Of a DNA stretch of 64,000 nucleotides, positions 37,648 to 47,130 are shown one piece after another. This stretch comes from Micrococcaceae bacterium Sec5.7. GTDB lineage: Bacteria > Actinomycetota > Actinomycetes > Actinomycetales > Micrococcaceae. Below the pieces are notes generated by a model that saw only the letters and a list, made by a program, of their open reading frames with translations, was not told the origin of the DNA and ran no database searches. How positions within the stretch are numbered: the first letter of the stretch is position 1; each line of letters starts with the position of its first letter. The stretch is taken from the NCBI GenBank assembly GCA_039636785.1, contig CP144169.1:2046001-2110000 (forward strand), given 5' to 3'. The translations under genes and the position numbers were made by a program.

Positions 37648-40209
37648 TTGCCAGGTTTGAACCTGACGCGCACCGAAGCTCGCGAGCGCGCCGATCTGAT
37701 CGCAGTTGATTCCTACGATGTCAGCCTTGACCTGACCAAAGGCGAGAAAGTCTTTGGCTCGACAACCACCGTGAAATTCACCGCAGCGGCCGGGTCCTCG
37801 ACTTTTATCGATGCCATTACGCACGAAGTACACAGCGTCACGCTCAACGGCCGCGAACTGGATCCGTCAGTGGTGGCCGACGGTGTCCGGATCCAGCTGT
37901 CCGGCCTGGCTGTCGCCAACGAGCTCACAGTGGTGGCCGACGCGCCATACATGAACACCGGCGAGGGCCTGCACCGTTTTGTGGATCCGGTGGACAACGA
38001 GGTCTACCTCTACACGCAGTTCGAGGTTCCCGACTCCCGGCGGATGTTCGCCGTCTTCGAGCAGCCGGATCTGAAGGCGACGTTCGCTTTCACGGTGACG
38101 GCGCCGTCGCATTGGGACCTCATCTCCAACTCCCCCACCCCTGCCCCGTCCGAGGCAACGCCCGGCGGCGACGGCGGCGCACGCTCCGTCTGGAAGTTTC
38201 CTTCCACGCCCAGGCTCTCCTCTTACGTCACAGCGCTGATCGCCGGCCCGTACCAGTCGGTCCGCAGCGAGGTGGCCGGTGCTGATGGCCGCATCACCCC
38301 GCTGGGCATCTTTGCCCGGAAGTCCCTCATGCAGTACCTGGACGCGGACAACATCTTTGAACTCACCCGGCAGGGATTCGAGTTCTACGAGGCGCAGTTC
38401 GGCTGCCCGTACCCGTTCGAGAAGTACGACCAGCTGTTCGTGCCGGAGTTCAACGCCGGCGCCATGGAAAACGCCGGTGCCGTGACCATTCTGGAAGGCT
38501 ATGTGTTCCGCGGGAACGTCACCGGCGCCCAGGTTGAACGCCGCGCCATCACGGTGCTCCACGAGCTCGCCCACATGTGGTTCGGCGACCTGGTCACCAT
38601 GCGCTGGTGGAACGACCTCTGGCTCAACGAATCCTTCGCCGAGTACATGTCGCACCTGGCCGCGGTGGAAAACACCGGGTTTGACCATGCCTGGACCACT
38701 TTCGCCTCGGTGGAGAAGTCCTGGGCCTACCGCCAGGACCAGCTGCCCACCACGCACCCCATCTTCGCCGAGATCAATGACCTTCAGGACGTGGAGGTCA
38801 ACTTCGATGGCATCACGTATGCCAAGGGCGCTTCCGTGCTGCGCCAGCTTGTTGCCTGGGTGGGCCCGGAGGAGTTCATGTCCGGCGTCCGGGAGTACTT
38901 CCGGAAGCACGCGTGGAAGAACACCGAACTCAGCGATCTGATGGTGGAGCTGGAGGCAGCCAGCGGCCGCGACCTCGATCAGTGGGGGAAGCTGTGGCTG
39001 GAGACGGCAGGCGTGAATACCCTCAAGCCCGAGCTCACAGTGGATGCGGACGGCAACATCTCCTCGTTCGCCATTCTGCAGTCAGCCATTGCGGAGCAGC
39101 CCACCATCCGCCCGCACCGGCTGGCGGTGGGCTTCTACAACGTCACGGACGCCGGGAAGCTGGAGCGCGTCCACCGGGAAGAGCTGGACGTGGACGGCGA
39201 GCGCACGGACGTTCCCAAACTTGCAGGGCACGCACAGCCTGACCTGATCCTCATCAACGACGACGACCTCGCCTACGCCAAGGTCCGCCTCGATGAAAAA
39301 TCACTCACAACGGCAAAGGCACACCTGAAGGATTTCAGCGAGAGCCTGCCACGCACTCTCGTGTGGAACTCAGCCTGGGATGCCGCCCGTGATGGCGAGA
39401 CCCCGGCCCGCGGCTACGTTGAACTGATTCTGGCCAACATCGCTGAGGAATCCGATTCCTCCGTGATCCTTGTCCAGCTCCGCCAGCTTGCCACCACCCT
39501 GAATTTCTACGTTTCGGCGGAGCACCGCGAGGCAACCGCCGTAGCCGCCACTGACCGGCTGTGGGAGCTCGCGTCCACGGTCCCGGCCGGATCCGATTCG
39601 CAGCTGCAGTTCGTCAAGTCCTACGCGCTGCTCGCCCGCAGCGCCGGGCAGTTGGATACCGCAGCCGGCCTGATGGACGGATCCGTTGCCCTCGATGGAC
39701 TCACAGTGGATCAGGACCTGCGCTGGGAACTCCTGGCTTCGCTGGTGGCCGGCGGCCGGTTCGGCCAGGGGCAGATCGACGCCGAACTGGAACGGGACAA
39801 CACTTCCAGCGGGCAAAACGCAGCTGCACTTGCCAAGGCTGCCATCCCCACTCCGGAAGCCAAGGCGGCAGCCTGGGAATCCATTGTGGTCAAGGGCGAG
39901 TTGTCCAACGCGCTCCAGGGATCGGCCGTGGCCGGCTTCGCCCGAGTGCTGGACCCATCGCTGCTGGAGCCCTACACGAACAAGTACTTCGACGCCGTTA
40001 CCGGGGTTGTTGCAGACCGGACCCACGCACTGGCCCAACAGATCGTCGTCGGGCTTTACCCGTCCCAGCTGACCACCCAGGCCACCGTGGACCGGACCGA
40101 TAAATTCCTGGCCACATTGCCGGAAGAAAGTGCCGCTCTCCGGCGCATGATGCTGGAAAACCGCGACGGCGTTGCCAGGGCATTGCGGGCACGCCAGGCT
40201 GATGCCTAA
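37648..40209 (+). CDS. pepN: aminopeptidase N (M1 family)
   Basis: An 853-residue zinc aminopeptidase. GAMENAG (about 271-277) binds the free N-terminus; the zinc site is HELAHMWFGD (HEXXH, about 305) with the third ligand Glu in WLNESFAEYMSHL. An ERAP1-like C-terminal helical domain follows. TTG at 37648 is the start, supported by GGAGG 8 nt upstream. The gene order pepN then glbO is shared with mycobacteria. Confidence 0.96.
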   Translation: MPGLNLTRTEARERADLIAVDSYDVSLDLTKGEKVFGSTTTVKFTAAAGSSTFIDAITHEVHSVTLNGRELDPSVVADGVRIQLSGLAVANELTVVADAPYMNTGEGLHRFVDPVDNEVYLYTQFEVPDSRRMFAVFEQPDLKATFAFTVTAPSHWDLISNSPTPAPSEATPGGDGGARSVWKFPSTPRLSSYVTALIAGPYQSVRSEVAGADGRITPLGIFARKSLMQYLDADNIFELTRQGFEFYEAQFGCPYPFEKYDQLFVPEFNAGAMENAGAVTILEGYVFRGNVTGAQVERRAITVLHELAHMWFGDLVTMRWWNDLWLNESFAEYMSHLAAVENTGFDHAWTTFASVEKSWAYRQDQLPTTHPIFAEINDLQDVEVNFDGITYAKGASVLRQLVAWVGPEEFMSGVREYFRKHAWKNTELSDLMVELEAASGRDLDQWGKLWLETAGVNTLKPELTVDADGNISSFAILQSAIAEQPTIRPHRLAVGFYNVTDAGKLERVHREELDVDGERTDVPKLAGHAQPDLILINDDDLAYAKVRLDEKSLTTAKAHLKDFSESLPRTLVWNSAWDAARDGETPARGYVELILANIAEESDSSVILVQLRQLATTLNFYVSAEHREATAVAATDRLWELASTVPAGSDSQLQFVKSYALLARSAGQLDTAAGLMDGSVALDGLTVDQDLRWELLASLVAGGRFGQGQIDAELERDNTSSGQNAAALAKAAIPTPEAKAAAWESIVVKGELSNALQGSAVAGFARVLDPSLLEPYTNKYFDAVTGVVADRTHALAQQIVVGLYPSQLTTQATVDRTDKFLATLPEESAALRRMMLENRDGVARALRARQADA

Positions 40210-40213
40210 AGCC

Positions 40214-40690
40214 ATGAGCCTGGACGAGCACAACTATTCCCTGACGGTCCGCTGGACCGGCAATCTGGGCAACGGCACGTCGTCTTATAGGGAATACTCC
40301 CGGGACCACGACGTCGAGATCCCAGGACTGCCGGTACTCAAGGGCTCCGCTGATCCCTCGTTCCACGGGGATGGGACCAGGTACAACCCGGAGCAGCTGC
40401 TATTGGCCGCGCTGGCACAGTGCCACCTGCTGTCGTTCCTGCACATCGCGGTCAAAACCGGTGTGGTGGTCACAGCCTATGAGGACAAGGCGACCGGCAT
40501 GATGCGGCTAAACCGCGACGGCAGCGGTCAGTTCGAAAGCGTCACGCTGAACCCGCACGTGACGGTTGCCGATCCTGCGCACGTGGATCTGGTGGAGGGG
40601 ATGCACCATGAGGCCAACAGGGTCTGCTTCATCGCCCGGAGCGTGAACTTCCCGGTGATGCACACACCCACCACCACGGCCGCCGCCTGA
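40214..40690 (+). CDS. OsmC family peroxiredoxin-like protein
   Basis: A 158-residue OsmC/Ohr-type protein. LTVRWTGNLGNGT, the YSRDHDVEIPG segment, NPEQLLLAALAQCHLLSFLH with the catalytic-type Cys, and a matching VCFIARSVNFPV with the second Cys are visible, so both thiols for hydroperoxide reduction are present. ATG at 40214 (MSLDEHNYS) is preferred. An upstream ATG at 40202 would overlap pepN by 8 bp. Confidence 0.9.
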   Translation: MSLDEHNYSLTVRWTGNLGNGTSSYREYSRDHDVEIPGLPVLKGSADPSFHGDGTRYNPEQLLLAALAQCHLLSFLHIAVKTGVVVTAYEDKATGMMRLNRDGSGQFESVTLNPHVTVADPAHVDLVEGMHHEANRVCFIARSVNFPVMHTPTTTAAA

Positions 40691-40715
40691 CAGGCCCTCA
40701 GCTGAGCAGCCTGTC
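40687..40715. terminator. hairpin between convergent osmC and epimerase genes
   Basis: TGACAGGC pairs with GCCTGTCA across a 13-nt loop containing a CTCAGCTGAG palindrome. It includes both stop codon regions. Confidence 0.55.
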
Positions 40716-41703
40716 AGCTGTCCTCAAGCTCGCGGATCAGCCGGATCTCGGCTTCCGGCGAGAGCCCGGCCTTCCGGTCCCGCCACAGTCCCGTGCGACG
40801 TTCGTCGTCGAGCGTGTCCCTGAGAGTTTCCTGCCAGGGCCTAAGGACGAGGCCGGCGGCTTTGGCTGCGCTGTTCGAGCGTGCCGAGAATCCTTCATGG
40901 CCCGGCGGAAGCCACAGCGGCAGGGAATCGGGGCCTGCCCAGTAGCCGGCGCCGTGGTCAACGAGCCATTCCTCGGACGCAGGCACAGCATGGGTCAGGT
41001 TCCCGGCGAGGCGGCGCGACTCGTCGATGTACTCGCCGAACGGCACAACATCACCCAGGGCATTTAGCGGGCCCCTGGTCTTTTGTTCTGCCGCCTTGAG
41101 GATCCAGGCCGCCAGATCCCGGACGTCGATGATCTGCGTTGCGTGGTCGGGGATGTCCGGAATCAGCGCGGGATCCTCGTCCCGCGCGAACCGGGCCGGC
41201 CAGTAGCCATAGCGGTCCGTAGCATCATGGGGGCCGCCGATCAGCCCTGCACGGCAGAGATGGGCTTTGTCTCCGGCGAGGTCGGTGGTGGCCTGTTCGA
41301 TCGCCGATTTCGCTTCCCCGTAGTTTTCCGGCGTGAACTCCGTCCCTTTCTCAAGGGGAGGCAAGAGCCCGGCACCCTCCGTGGCGCCCGGCGTTGAGTG
41401 ATCGGCGTAGACCGAACAACTCGACACAAACGTCCAATGCCCCGCACGGGCTGCCAGAGCCCGGAGTGCGTCTCCGGCCTGCTCCGGGTCCCGGGCCACA
41501 TCGATCACTGCATCCCACTCCCCGGTGGCTGCCGTGTAGGCGTCCGCGCCCAGCGAACGGTCGGCCCGCAGCCAGGCCGCTCCCCCCGGTGGTTCGGTGG
41601 CCGTGCCGCGGGCAAGGCACGTAACGTGGTGGCCCGCGGCGATGGCCTGGCGGGCAATTTCAGCGGACAGGAAGGCGGTTCCGCCCAGAATCAGAATGCG
41701 CAT
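40714..41703 (-). CDS. NAD-dependent epimerase/dehydratase family (extended SDR) protein
   Basis: A 329-residue extended SDR. The nucleotide-binding loop is LILGGTAFLSAEIAR; FVSSCSVYADHS carries the catalytic Ser region and ENYGEAK the YxxxK pair. The family includes reductases resembling isoflavone reductases or nucleoside-diphosphate-sugar epimerases; the substrate is unknown. It is convergent with osmC and divergent from the MscS gene. Confidence 0.88.
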   Translation of the reverse strand: MRILILGGTAFLSAEIARQAIAAGHHVTCLARGTATEPPGGAAWLRADRSLGADAYTAATGEWDAVIDVARDPEQAGDALRALAARAGHWTFVSSCSVYADHSTPGATEGAGLLPPLEKGTEFTPENYGEAKSAIEQATTDLAGDKAHLCRAGLIGGPHDATDRYGYWPARFARDEDPALIPDIPDHATQIIDVRDLAAWILKAAEQKTRGPLNALGDVVPFGEYIDESRRLAGNLTHAVPASEEWLVDHGAGYWAGPDSLPLWLPPGHEGFSARSNSAAKAAGLVLRPWQETLRDTLDDERRTGLWRDRKAGLSPEAEIRLIRELEDS

Positions 41704-41814
41704 GTGGCCACGCTACGGCGCTAGGGTTGAAGGAGAACAGAGTGTTATGCGCCCGGCGAACGCCGGCAGACCACGCCGGCTGACGCCGGAGAGCAGCAAG
41801 GAGCAACCCTGCAG

Positions 41815-42477
41815 ATGTACAGCACGTTTTCAATCGCCCCGCCCATCAACTCAGCTCCCCAGGGACTGAGCGTCCCGGGAATCCTGATCAGCATCGGGGT
41901 GGGAGTTGCCCTGTGGCTGCTGGCGAGCCTGGTGATATCCCGGATTACGAAGCGCGTAGCCGCCGGAACAACCTTTTTCAAGAAACCCCATTTTAAGTGG
42001 GTAGCACCGGCCCTGCGGGTCCTCGACCACGAGCGCCGTGTCCAGCGGGCGAACTCCATCGGTTCGTTGCTCAACAGCGTGGTGGGTGTGGTCATCGTGG
42101 TGATCACCGCCATCTACGTACTCAAGAACCTTGACGTGGACGTGGCGCCGTTGCTGACCAGCGTCGGCATCCTGGGCATTGCCATCGGTTTCGGCGCCCA
42201 GCAGCTGATCCGCGACTTCTTGGCCGGCATCTTCATCACCATCGAGGACCAGTACGGGATCGGCGACACCATCGAGACGAGCGAGGTGGTGGGAACTGTA
42301 GAATCCATCGGCCTGCGGATCACCCGGGTGCGTTCCGAAGACGGCGCCGTCTGGTACCTGCGCAACGGTGAGATCCTGCGTGTAGGCAACCGCTCCCAGG
42401 GCAACTACGTGCCCGTGGTGGAGACGGCTGATATTGACCCCGAGCAGACCTCGACAGACCAGAAGGCAGGAGATTAG
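41815..42477 (+). CDS. small MscS-type mechanosensitive channel
   Basis: A 220-residue MscS-family protein. Helices lie at about 22-45 and 82-102, and the pore-lining third helix is in VGILGIAIGFGAQQLIRDFLAGI. The cytoplasmic beta domain starts with FITIEDQYGIGDTIE and contains VESIGLRITRVRSEDGAVWY-type strands. It lacks a long N-terminal domain. It ends 2 bp before glbO, so the two are co-transcribed. Confidence 0.93.
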   Translation: MYSTFSIAPPINSAPQGLSVPGILISIGVGVALWLLASLVISRITKRVAAGTTFFKKPHFKWVAPALRVLDHERRVQRANSIGSLLNSVVGVVIVVITAIYVLKNLDVDVAPLLTSVGILGIAIGFGAQQLIRDFLAGIFITIEDQYGIGDTIETSEVVGTVESIGLRITRVRSEDGAVWYLRNGEILRVGNRSQGNYVPVVETADIDPEQTSTDQKAGD

Positions 42478-42479
42478 CC

Positions 42480-42926
42480 ATGACTCCCGATCCCCAGCCG
42501 CCAAGGCAGCTGATGCAGAACGATCCCTTCAGCCAGCCCGGCTACACCGATAATTTCTACAACGCCGTGGGCGGCCACGAGACGTTCGTGAAGCTCATCG
42601 ATGTGTTCTACGACGGTGTGGCGGGCGACCCCCTGCTGCGCGCGATGTACCCGGAAGAGGATCTGGGCCCGGCGAAGCGGCGCTTCCTGATGTTCCTGGA
42701 ACAGTATTGGGGCGGCCCGACCACGTACGGCGAGGAACGCGGGCATCCGCGGCTCCGGATGCGCCACATGCCGTTCCGTGTCACGCCTGAGGCGAAAGAC
42801 CGGTGGCTGCTCCACATGCGCACCGCTGTGGACGCGCTGGAGCTGCCGCCGCTGCAGGAGGGCACGCTGTGGGATTACATGGAGCGTGCCGCGCTGTCCA
42901 TGGTGAACAGCGCTTCCGACACCTGA
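42480..42926 (+). CDS. glbO: group II truncated haemoglobin GlbO
   Basis: A 148-residue two-on-two globin. FYNAVGGHETFVKLIDVFYDGVA forms helices B-E, the proximal histidine is in RMRHMPFRV, and the group-II Trp in DRWLLHM. Members bind O2 and help respiration or nitric oxide and peroxide handling. It follows the MscS gene by 2 bp. Confidence 0.93.
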   Translation: MTPDPQPPRQLMQNDPFSQPGYTDNFYNAVGGHETFVKLIDVFYDGVAGDPLLRAMYPEEDLGPAKRRFLMFLEQYWGGPTTYGEERGHPRLRMRHMPFRVTPEAKDRWLLHMRTAVDALELPPLQEGTLWDYMERAALSMVNSASDT

Positions 42927-42936
42927 GCGGAATCGC

Positions 42937-43602
42937 TCAGAGGCCCAACCCTGCACCCGCCCGCGCGAGCACATGCCCCCGGCTTCCGCTGAGACGGAAC
43001 CAGCGGCCTGAACGGTAGAGCTGCTGTTCATCGTTTCCGAGGAACCCCAGCGTGAGGGCGGCGAAGGCCGCACCGGAAGGCAGTCCGCTGAGGCCGTCCA
43101 CTTCACGGCCCCAGACAGCGGCCCGGGCATTGTTGACAATCAGGGCGCCGGGCTTGTCCGGCACAATGCCGGCCACTTCGGCAATTCCGGCCTCTGCTGC
43201 CTGCCGCAGTATTGCGTCCGTGACTGAGCCGATCAGCTCCCAGCCGCCCCTCGGCGCGCTGACTCCCGCCCACGGCTCCGTGACGGTCGACGGCGGCACC
43301 GGAAGTTCGGCGTCGTTCTCGCCGGCCCGGGCCAGCCGGTCAAGGACCGCCGAAAGCGGTACGGTGACATCCGCGCTGGACGGCTCTGCCAGCGCCATGG
43401 TGCGCAGACCGAGAATCGTGGGCGTGGATTCCCCGAGGAGCCTTGGCCGGAGAATGCAGACGTAAGCGGCCAACACGGAACCCGAGGCCTGAAGCCGGAT
43501 GGCGCCGTCGTCTATGGCCTTTGCGCGCGTGGCGTAGTTGCGGAGATCGGCAAGATCGCGGGGATCGGCGAACCGGAAGAACCGGGAGAGGAGGTCAGAC
43601 AC
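42937..43602 (-). CDS. conserved actinobacterial protein of unknown function
   Basis: A 221-residue protein that I do not recognise. It begins SDLLSRFFRFADPRDLADLR, has two Ala/Gly-rich halves and no membrane helix or nucleotide-binding motif. GTG at 43602 is preceded by TAGAGT seven bases upstream, so translation is probably leaderless. It is divergent from tesB and convergent with glbO, 10 bp apart. Confidence 0.6.
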   Translation of the reverse strand: MSDLLSRFFRFADPRDLADLRNYATRAKAIDDGAIRLQASGSVLAAYVCILRPRLLGESTPTILGLRTMALAEPSSADVTVPLSAVLDRLARAGENDAELPVPPSTVTEPWAGVSAPRGGWELIGSVTDAILRQAAEAGIAEVAGIVPDKPGALIVNNARAAVWGREVDGLSGLPSGAAFAALTLGFLGNDEQQLYRSGRWFRLSGSRGHVLARAGAGLGL

Positions 43603-43609
43603 ATTAAGG

Positions 43610-43659
43610 ACTCTACCGGTTTGGCTCCGGTTGAGCCGTGCCGGGGCTGCGTCTAGAGT
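43610..43659. promoter_or_regulatory. divergent leaderless promoters
   Basis: For tesB, TTGAGC (43631-43636), a 17-bp spacer and TAGAGT (43654-43659) end 6 bp before the ATG. For the opposite gene, TAGAGT (43615-43610 on minus) ends 7 bp before GTG. Both starts thus lie where transcription would begin, implying leaderless mRNAs. Confidence 0.6.
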
Positions 43660-43665
43660 CAAACC

Positions 43666-44646
43666 ATGACAGAAGCGGAAGCCGGTTTGCAGGCGTTGCC
43701 CTCCCAGGACCCCACCTCCTCCCTCATTGATCTTCTTGATCTTGGCGAGCTGGACGGTGCCCGTACTGACGAAGACATCTTCATGGGCCCTTCCCAGAAG
43801 CAACCCCACCAGCGGGTGTTTGGCGGGCAGGTGCTGGCCCAGTCGCTGATTGCCGGAATCAGGACTGTTGACGCCGGGCGCCCGGTGCATTCAATGCACG
43901 GCTATTTCCTGCGTCCCGGCGACGCCAACAAACCCATTACGTTCGGCGTGCAGCGGCTACGTGACGGCCGGTCGTTTTCCGCGCGCCGGGTCCACGCCTA
44001 TCAGGACGGCATGCCCATCCTGTCCATGATTGCCTCGTTCCAGGACGAAGACGAAGGAATCGAACACCAGTCGGTCATGCCGACGGGAATCCCGGATCCC
44101 GAGTCGCTGCCCAGCACCGCGGATCTGCTGGGAAAGTTCGACCACCCCGTAGCCAGGCACTGGGCCTACGAGCGGCCGTTCGATATCCGGCACATCGACC
44201 CCGCGCTCTATGTTTCCGCCAAGGGGAAAAAGGAAGCACGCAATGCGGTGTGGATGAAGACCTTCGGCCCCATGCCCGATGACCCCAACATGCACCGCGC
44301 CGCACTTGCCTACGCGAGTGACTACACGCTGCTGGAGTCGATTCTGCGCAAACACGGCCTGAGCTGGATTACGCCGGGCATGAGTGTTGCCAGCCTGGAC
44401 CATGCCATGTGGTGGCACCGCCCGGTACGGGTGGATGAATGGCTGCTGTACGTCCAGGAATCCCCCAGCGCGCAGGGTGCCCGCGGGCTGGCTTCCGGCA
44501 AGATCTTCAACCGCGCAGGCCAGCATGTGGCTTCCGTGGCCCAGGAAGGGATGGTCCGGGTTCCCACGGACCTCAAAAACAAGGTGGTGGGCGCGGTGCA
44601 GTCCGCCGTCATGCAGCACCAGATCCGCAAGGCGGAACGGGACTGA
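43666..44646 (+). CDS. tesB: acyl-CoA thioesterase II
   Basis: A 326-residue double hot-dog thioesterase hydrolysing medium- and long-chain acyl-CoA. QRVFGGQVLAQSLIAG, SMHGYFLRPGD, YASDYTLLES, SLDHAMWWHRPVRVDEWLLY and GRIFNRAGQ-like (SGKIFNRAGQHVAS) motifs match TesB, including the catalytic Asp (ASD) in the second half. An intrinsic terminator follows. Confidence 0.95.
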   Translation: MTEAEAGLQALPSQDPTSSLIDLLDLGELDGARTDEDIFMGPSQKQPHQRVFGGQVLAQSLIAGIRTVDAGRPVHSMHGYFLRPGDANKPITFGVQRLRDGRSFSARRVHAYQDGMPILSMIASFQDEDEGIEHQSVMPTGIPDPESLPSTADLLGKFDHPVARHWAYERPFDIRHIDPALYVSAKGKKEARNAVWMKTFGPMPDDPNMHRAALAYASDYTLLESILRKHGLSWITPGMSVASLDHAMWWHRPVRVDEWLLYVQESPSAQGARGLASGKIFNRAGQHVASVAQEGMVRVPTDLKNKVVGAVQSAVMQHQIRKAERD

Positions 44647-44679
44647 CTGTTTCCCGGACATACAACAACCAGGCATACG

Positions 44680-44715
44680 AAAGGCCGGCCCCCGTTGCGG
44701 GGGCCGGCCTTTTTG
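44680..44715. terminator. rho-independent terminator after tesB
   Basis: A perfect 14-16-bp stem (AAAGGCCGGCCCCC/GGGGGCCGGCCTTT) with a 4-6-nt loop and T-rich tail. Because A-rich sequence flanks the other side, it can also stop the opposing ettA transcript. Confidence 0.92.
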
Positions 44716-44759
44716 GTCCGTTCACGGGGAGCCCCGGAAGGGCTTAACCGGGCAGGGAC

Positions 44760-46442
44760 TTAGCCGCGGGTGAGGCGGCGGTGCGTGACACGGTGCGGCT
44801 TGGCCGCGTCCGGGCCCAGACGCTCCACCTTGTTCTCCTCGTAGGATTCGAAGTTACCTTCAAACCAGTACCACTTGGACGGGTTTTCCTCGTCACCTTC
44901 GTAGGACAGGATGTGGGTAGCCACCCGGTCCAGGAACCAGCGGTCGTGCGAAACCACCACGGCACAGCCGGGGAATTCGAGCAGCGCGTTCTCCAGGCTG
45001 CTGAGGGTTTCGACGTCGAGGTCATTCGTGGGTTCGTCAAGGAGGAGCAGGTTTCCGCCCTGCTTCAACGTGAGCGCAAGGTTCAGGCGGTTCCGCTCAC
45101 CACCGGAGAGCACCCCGGCCTTCTTCTGCTGGTCCGGGCCCTTGAAGCCGAAGGCGGCAACGTAGGCGCGGGACGGCATTTCAACGTGGCCCACCTGGAT
45201 GTAGTCATTTCCGTCGGAAACAACTTCCCACAGCGTCTTGTTGGGGTCGATGCCGCCGCGGCTCTGGTCCGCATAGGAGATCTTGACGGAATCGCCGATC
45301 TTCAGCTCGCCGCCGTCGAGGGGCTCAAGCCCCACGATGGTCTTGAACAGAGTGGTCTTACCCACACCGTTGGGGCCGATGACGCCCACAATGCCGTTGC
45401 GGGGCAGGGTGAAGGACAGTCCGTCAATCAGCGTGCGGTCCTCGAAGCCCTTCTGCAGGTTCTTCGCTTCCAGGACCAGCCCGCCCAGGCGCGGGCCCGG
45501 CGGGATCTGGATTTCCTCGAAGTCGAGCTTGCGGGTGCGGTCAGCCTCGGCAGCCATTTCCTCGTAACGGGCAAGGCGCGCCTTGGACTTGGTCTGGCGG
45601 CCCTTTGCATTGGAGCGGACCCAGTCCAGTTCCTCGGTAAGGCGCTTGGCCTGCTTGGCGTCCTTTTTGCCCTGGACTTCCAGGCGGGCGCGCTTCTTCT
45701 CCAGGTAGGTGGAGTAGTTGCCTTCGTACGGGTAGAGGTGGCCGCGGTCCACCTCGGCGATCCATTCGGCGACATGGTCCAGGAAGTAGCGGTCGTGAGT
45801 GACGGCGAGGACGGCGCCGGCGTAGCTGGAGAGGTGCTGTTCCAGCCACAGCACGCTCTCAGCGTCGAGGTGGTTGGTGGGCTCGTCAAGCAGCAGCAGG
45901 TCAGGCTTCTGCAGCAGGAGCTTGCACAGTGCTACACGGCGGCGCTCACCACCGGAAAGCAAGGTGACGTCGGCTTCAGGCGGCGGGCAGCGAAGTGCGT
46001 CCATGGCCTGCTCGAGCTGGGAGTCAAGGTCCCAGGCATCGGCAGCGTCAATGGCTTCCTGCAGTTGGCCCATTTCTTCCAGGAGCGTGTCGTAGTCCGC
46101 ATCCGGGTTGGCCATTTCCTCGGAGATCTCATTAAAGCGCTGGATCTTGCCGATGATTTCACCAACGCCTTCCTGGACGTTGCCGAGAACTGTCTTTTCC
46201 TCGTTAAGGGGCGGCTCCTGGAGCAGGATGCCCACAGAATAGCCGGGGCTGAGCCGGGCCTCGCCGTTGGACGGAATGTCCAGGCCTGCCATGATCTTGA
46301 GGATGGTGGACTTGCCGGAACCGTTGGGACCGACTACGCCGATCTTCGCCCCAGGGAAGAACGACATGCTTACATCGTCGAGGATGAGTTTTTCGCCAAC
46401 GGCCTTTCGGGCATTGGTCATTGTGTAAATAAATTCCGCCAT
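44760..46442 (-). CDS. ettA: energy-dependent translational throttle protein EttA (ABC-F)
   Basis: A 560-residue ABC-F ATPase with two nucleotide-binding domains and no membrane part. Walker A motifs are GPNGSGKST and GPNGVGKTT; LSGGERRRVALCKLL and LSGGERNRLNLAL are the signatures; both DEPTNHLD / DEPTNDLD boxes are present. The arm and P-site linker (YLEKKRARLEVQGKKDAKQ) fit EttA, which gates ribosomes in response to the ATP/ADP ratio. The normal length and MAEFIYTM start agree. Confidence 0.95.
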   Translation of the reverse strand: MAEFIYTMTNARKAVGEKLILDDVSMSFFPGAKIGVVGPNGSGKSTILKIMAGLDIPSNGEARLSPGYSVGILLQEPPLNEEKTVLGNVQEGVGEIIGKIQRFNEISEEMANPDADYDTLLEEMGQLQEAIDAADAWDLDSQLEQAMDALRCPPPEADVTLLSGGERRRVALCKLLLQKPDLLLLDEPTNHLDAESVLWLEQHLSSYAGAVLAVTHDRYFLDHVAEWIAEVDRGHLYPYEGNYSTYLEKKRARLEVQGKKDAKQAKRLTEELDWVRSNAKGRQTKSKARLARYEEMAAEADRTRKLDFEEIQIPPGPRLGGLVLEAKNLQKGFEDRTLIDGLSFTLPRNGIVGVIGPNGVGKTTLFKTIVGLEPLDGGELKIGDSVKISYADQSRGGIDPNKTLWEVVSDGNDYIQVGHVEMPSRAYVAAFGFKGPDQQKKAGVLSGGERNRLNLALTLKQGGNLLLLDEPTNDLDVETLSSLENALLEFPGCAVVVSHDRWFLDRVATHILSYEGDEENPSKWYWFEGNFESYEENKVERLGPDAAKPHRVTHRRLTRG

Positions 46443-46488
46443 GCCTCCAAATCTACGGGGTCAGCGCAGATAACTCACATTCGGGGTG

Positions 46489-47064
46489 TCAGAGCGGAGA
46501 CCCCACAAAACACTTGCCGCTGGCCAATACGGGCAGAACCGTCACCATAACGCCGCCGTCGCGAATCTGGCCGACCACACAGTCCTTGCCGTGAAGTGCT
46601 GCGGCTTCGATGGCATCCACCTCCAGGCCTGTGGGGGTGCGGCTGACCGAAACCTCAAGTGAGGCGGCCGGTAAGCCCGCACCTGTCAGGGCATCCGTCA
46701 CCAGGATCTGGCTGGGTTTCGGGTTGCCGGCGGCCACTTTGCGGAGCGCGTCGGTGACGGTTTGTTTGAGTTTGGCTGTGGCCGGGTTTTCCGAGGGAGC
46801 GGGGGCAGATGTCGAAGCCGAAGGCGCCGCCACACTCTGGCTGGACGCAGGCGGGGATGCCTCATCCGCTGTGGATGCCTGTGGCGACGCGGAAGTCTGG
46901 CCTTCACCCGCCGCCGCAGAGCGAGACTCCGGTGACGGCTCGCCGTTTCCGCCGGTGCAGGCAGCCACTGCACCAAGAAGCAGAATCGCCGCCGTGAGAT
47001 GCGAAGCGATTCGGGCAGGGAACCTGTTGGTGCTCTGCCGCTGCGGTGTCTTCGCCTGTTTCAC
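46489..47064 (-). CDS. putative lipoprotein of unknown function
   Basis: A 191-residue exported protein: basic N-terminus, hydrophobic stretch and a lipobox-like LGAVAAC at about 31-37. A Ser/Ala/Pro-rich linker (about 38-95) follows, then a folded C-terminal domain with two cysteines (KDCVVGQIRDGG and SGKCFVG) that may form a disulfide. It may belong to the small actinobacterial DUF6993 group, but this is from memory only. It follows ettA on the same strand. Confidence 0.7.
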   Translation of the reverse strand: MKQAKTPQRQSTNRFPARIASHLTAAILLLGAVAACTGGNGEPSPESRSAAAGEGQTSASPQASTADEASPPASSQSVAAPSASTSAPAPSENPATAKLKQTVTDALRKVAAGNPKPSQILVTDALTGAGLPAASLEVSVSRTPTGLEVDAIEAAALHGKDCVVGQIRDGGVMVTVLPVLASGKCFVGSPL

Positions 47065-47130
47065 CTTGCCATTCTGCCATGCGGCACCGCCGGCGGGACG
47101 GTGCCGCGGATGCGGCAGCCTGGACCCCCG

